DNA of 7,351 nucleotides from contig CAZEFI010000071.1 of NCBI GenBank assembly GCA_964511425.1, positions 1 through 7,351 of the forward strand, given 5' to 3'. The stretch comes from Bin55 sp964511425 (GTDB lineage: Bacteria; Pseudomonadota; Gammaproteobacteria; Pseudomonadales; Azotimanducaceae). The notes below the pieces were generated by a model. The model did no database searches. It was not told the origin of the DNA and was given only the letters and a program-made list of their open reading frames with translations. Position 1 is the stretch's first letter, and each line of letters starts with the position of its first letter. Made by a program: the position numbers and the translations under genes. Positions 6,147 through 7,351 of this stretch are shown piece after piece.

Positions 6147-7351
6147 ATGCAACGTCTAGAAAATTCAAACTCTGACAATCAATCGACCGAGGAGAGAAAT
6201 TCCCGCGCCCAAGTCTTGAAAGCAGAGAAACTGAGAAATGTCCGTTACGAAATTCGTGGAAAGGTACTCCAGAAAGCGCGTCGCTTAGAACAAGAAGGTC
6301 ATCGTGTGCTCAAACTGAATATCGGAAACACCGCACCGTTTGGATTTGAAGCGCCAGAATCCATATTGCGTTCGGTAATTCACGAGTTGCCGCGCTCTCA
6401 AGGATACGAAGACGCGAAGGGCATTTACACCGCTCGTAATGCGGTTGTCCACGAGTGTCAACGAATTGGGATTCCAAATGTTGATGTCGACGACGTGTAC
6501 CTTGGTAACGGTGTTAGTGAGTTGATCGTGTTGGCGACGCAAGCGTTACTCAATCCTGGGGACGAAGTACTGGTACCTGCACCGGATTACCCACTCTGGA
6601 CCGCTGCAGTGTTGTTAGCCGGTGGTACTCCCGTACATTATCGATGTGACGAGAAGGCTGACTGGTACCCAGATTTGCGAGACATTCAAGCAAGAACCTC
6701 ATCTCGAACAAAAGCCATCGTGGTGATCAACCCGAACAATCCGACTGGTGCAGTCTATGAACGCGACCTGTTGGCTTCTTTGGCAGATTGGGCTCGACAG
6801 AGTAACCTGGTCGTCTTTGCTGACGAAATTTACTCAAAGGTGTTGTATGACGATGCCGAATACATACCTATGGCTTCGATCGATGAAGATGTGCTCACGC
6901 TGTCGTTCGATGGTTTGTCAAAAGCGTACCATGTCCCCGGCTTCCGCGTCGGTTGGATGGTGGTTAGCGGTGCTTTAGTGCGTGCTCGAAGTTTTATCGA
7001 CGGTTTGGATACTCTCGCATCTATGCGGTTGTGTCCGAATGTGCCCGTTCAACATGCAGTTCCGGCAGCTTTAGGTGGATTTCAATCGATCTATGAATAC
7101 ACACGACCGGGCGGTTTACTTTACGAACAACGCGACGCTGCCCATGAGTCCCTTATATCGATACCGGGTATCTCTTGCTTTAAACCGAAAGGTTCAATAT
7201 TTCTTTTTCCTCGCATCGACACCAAAAAGTACAAAATTGACGACGATGAAAAATTTGTTTATGACTTGCTTATGGATAAGAAAATTCTCGTCGTACAGGG
7301 TACGGGCTTTAACTATCCTACACCGGATCATTTTCGCATCGTGTTCTTGTC
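6147..7351 (+). CDS. alaA: Glutamate-pyruvate aminotransferase AlaA, 3' end beyond window
   Basis: A fold-type I PLP-dependent aminotransferase that makes alanine from pyruvate and glutamate in the cytoplasm. I translated 401 complete codons with no stop. The match to E. coli AlaA, recalled from memory, is strong throughout: LKLNIGN, APFGF, LGNGVSELIV, LVPAPDYPLWTAAV, NPNNPTGAVY, FADEIY, GLSKAY, LASMRLCPNVP, PGGLLYEQR and PDHFRIV. Key residues are the PLP-lysine Lys259, Asp226 and Tyr229 in ADEIY, Asn198 in NPNNPTG, Arg267 and the substrate-carboxylate Arg397. About 30 C-terminal residues lie outside the window. ATG 6147 is the first possible start after the in-frame TAG at 6126. It gives an N-terminal extension of about 19 polar residues compared with E. 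coli; a TTG at 6216 would give a more usual length. GAGGAG at 6189-6194 is 21 bases before that TTG, too far for a normal Shine-Dalgarno. The divergent msrB neighbour matches an arrangement I recall from Pseudomonas, where htpX follows. Confidence 0.96.
   Translation, partial: MQRLENSNSDNQSTEERNSRAQVLKAEKLRNVRYEIRGKVLQKARRLEQEGHRVLKLNIGNTAPFGFEAPESILRSVIHELPRSQGYEDAKGIYTARNAVVHECQRIGIPNVDVDDVYLGNGVSELIVLATQALLNPGDEVLVPAPDYPLWTAAVLLAGGTPVHYRCDEKADWYPDLRDIQARTSSRTKAIVVINPNNPTGAVYERDLLASLADWARQSNLVVFADEIYSKVLYDDAEYIPMASIDEDVLTLSFDGLSKAYHVPGFRVGWMVVSGALVRARSFIDGLDTLASMRLCPNVPVQHAVPAALGGFQSIYEYTRPGGLLYEQRDAAHESLISIPGISCFKPKGSIFLFPRIDTKKYKIDDDEKFVYDLLMDKKILVVQGTGFNYPTPDHFRIVFL

Overview
This is a moderate-GC bacterial window (somewhat below half G+C, judged by eye). 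It is densely packed with housekeeping and general metabolic genes and shows no mobile element, CRISPR array, tRNA or rRNA. Two things point to a gammaproteobacterium, possibly an uncultured marine or environmental one. The last gene resembles Escherichia coli AlaA along almost its whole length. Its divergent pairing with msrB is also an arrangement I recall from Pseudomonas and relatives. The lineage is an inference and cannot be fixed from this window alone.

Layout. Positions 1-1320 (+) hold a family M32 metallocarboxypeptidase that has lost its N-terminus to the window edge. After a 115-base gap comes a tight plus-strand run: lepA (1436-3253), a CaiD-like crotonase-family gene (3278-4048, 24 bases after lepA) and a YwrD-type gamma-glutamyltransferase-like proenzyme (4055-5650, 6 bases later). 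Both downstream genes start with GTG. The run ends against a convergent minus-strand msrB (5651-6061) with no base between the two stop codons. A short divergent gap of about 85 bases separates msrB from alaA (6147 to the window end, +), which is cut off at its 3' side.

How the genes relate. LepA acts on the ribosome. The crotonase/Ntn-hydrolase pair looks co-translated and may share a substrate pathway, but nothing here identifies that substrate. MsrB repairs oxidised methionine. AlaA interconverts glutamate/pyruvate and 2-oxoglutarate/alanine.

I did not find an undescribed multi-gene system. The points most worth a second look are: the loss of classical gamma-glutamyl-binding residues in the GGT-like protein; its coupling to a CaiD-like gene; lepA lacking lepB downstream; the zero-gap convergent stops with a plus-strand hairpin; an MsrB with Thr at the usual resolving-Cys position; and an N-terminal extension on AlaA.
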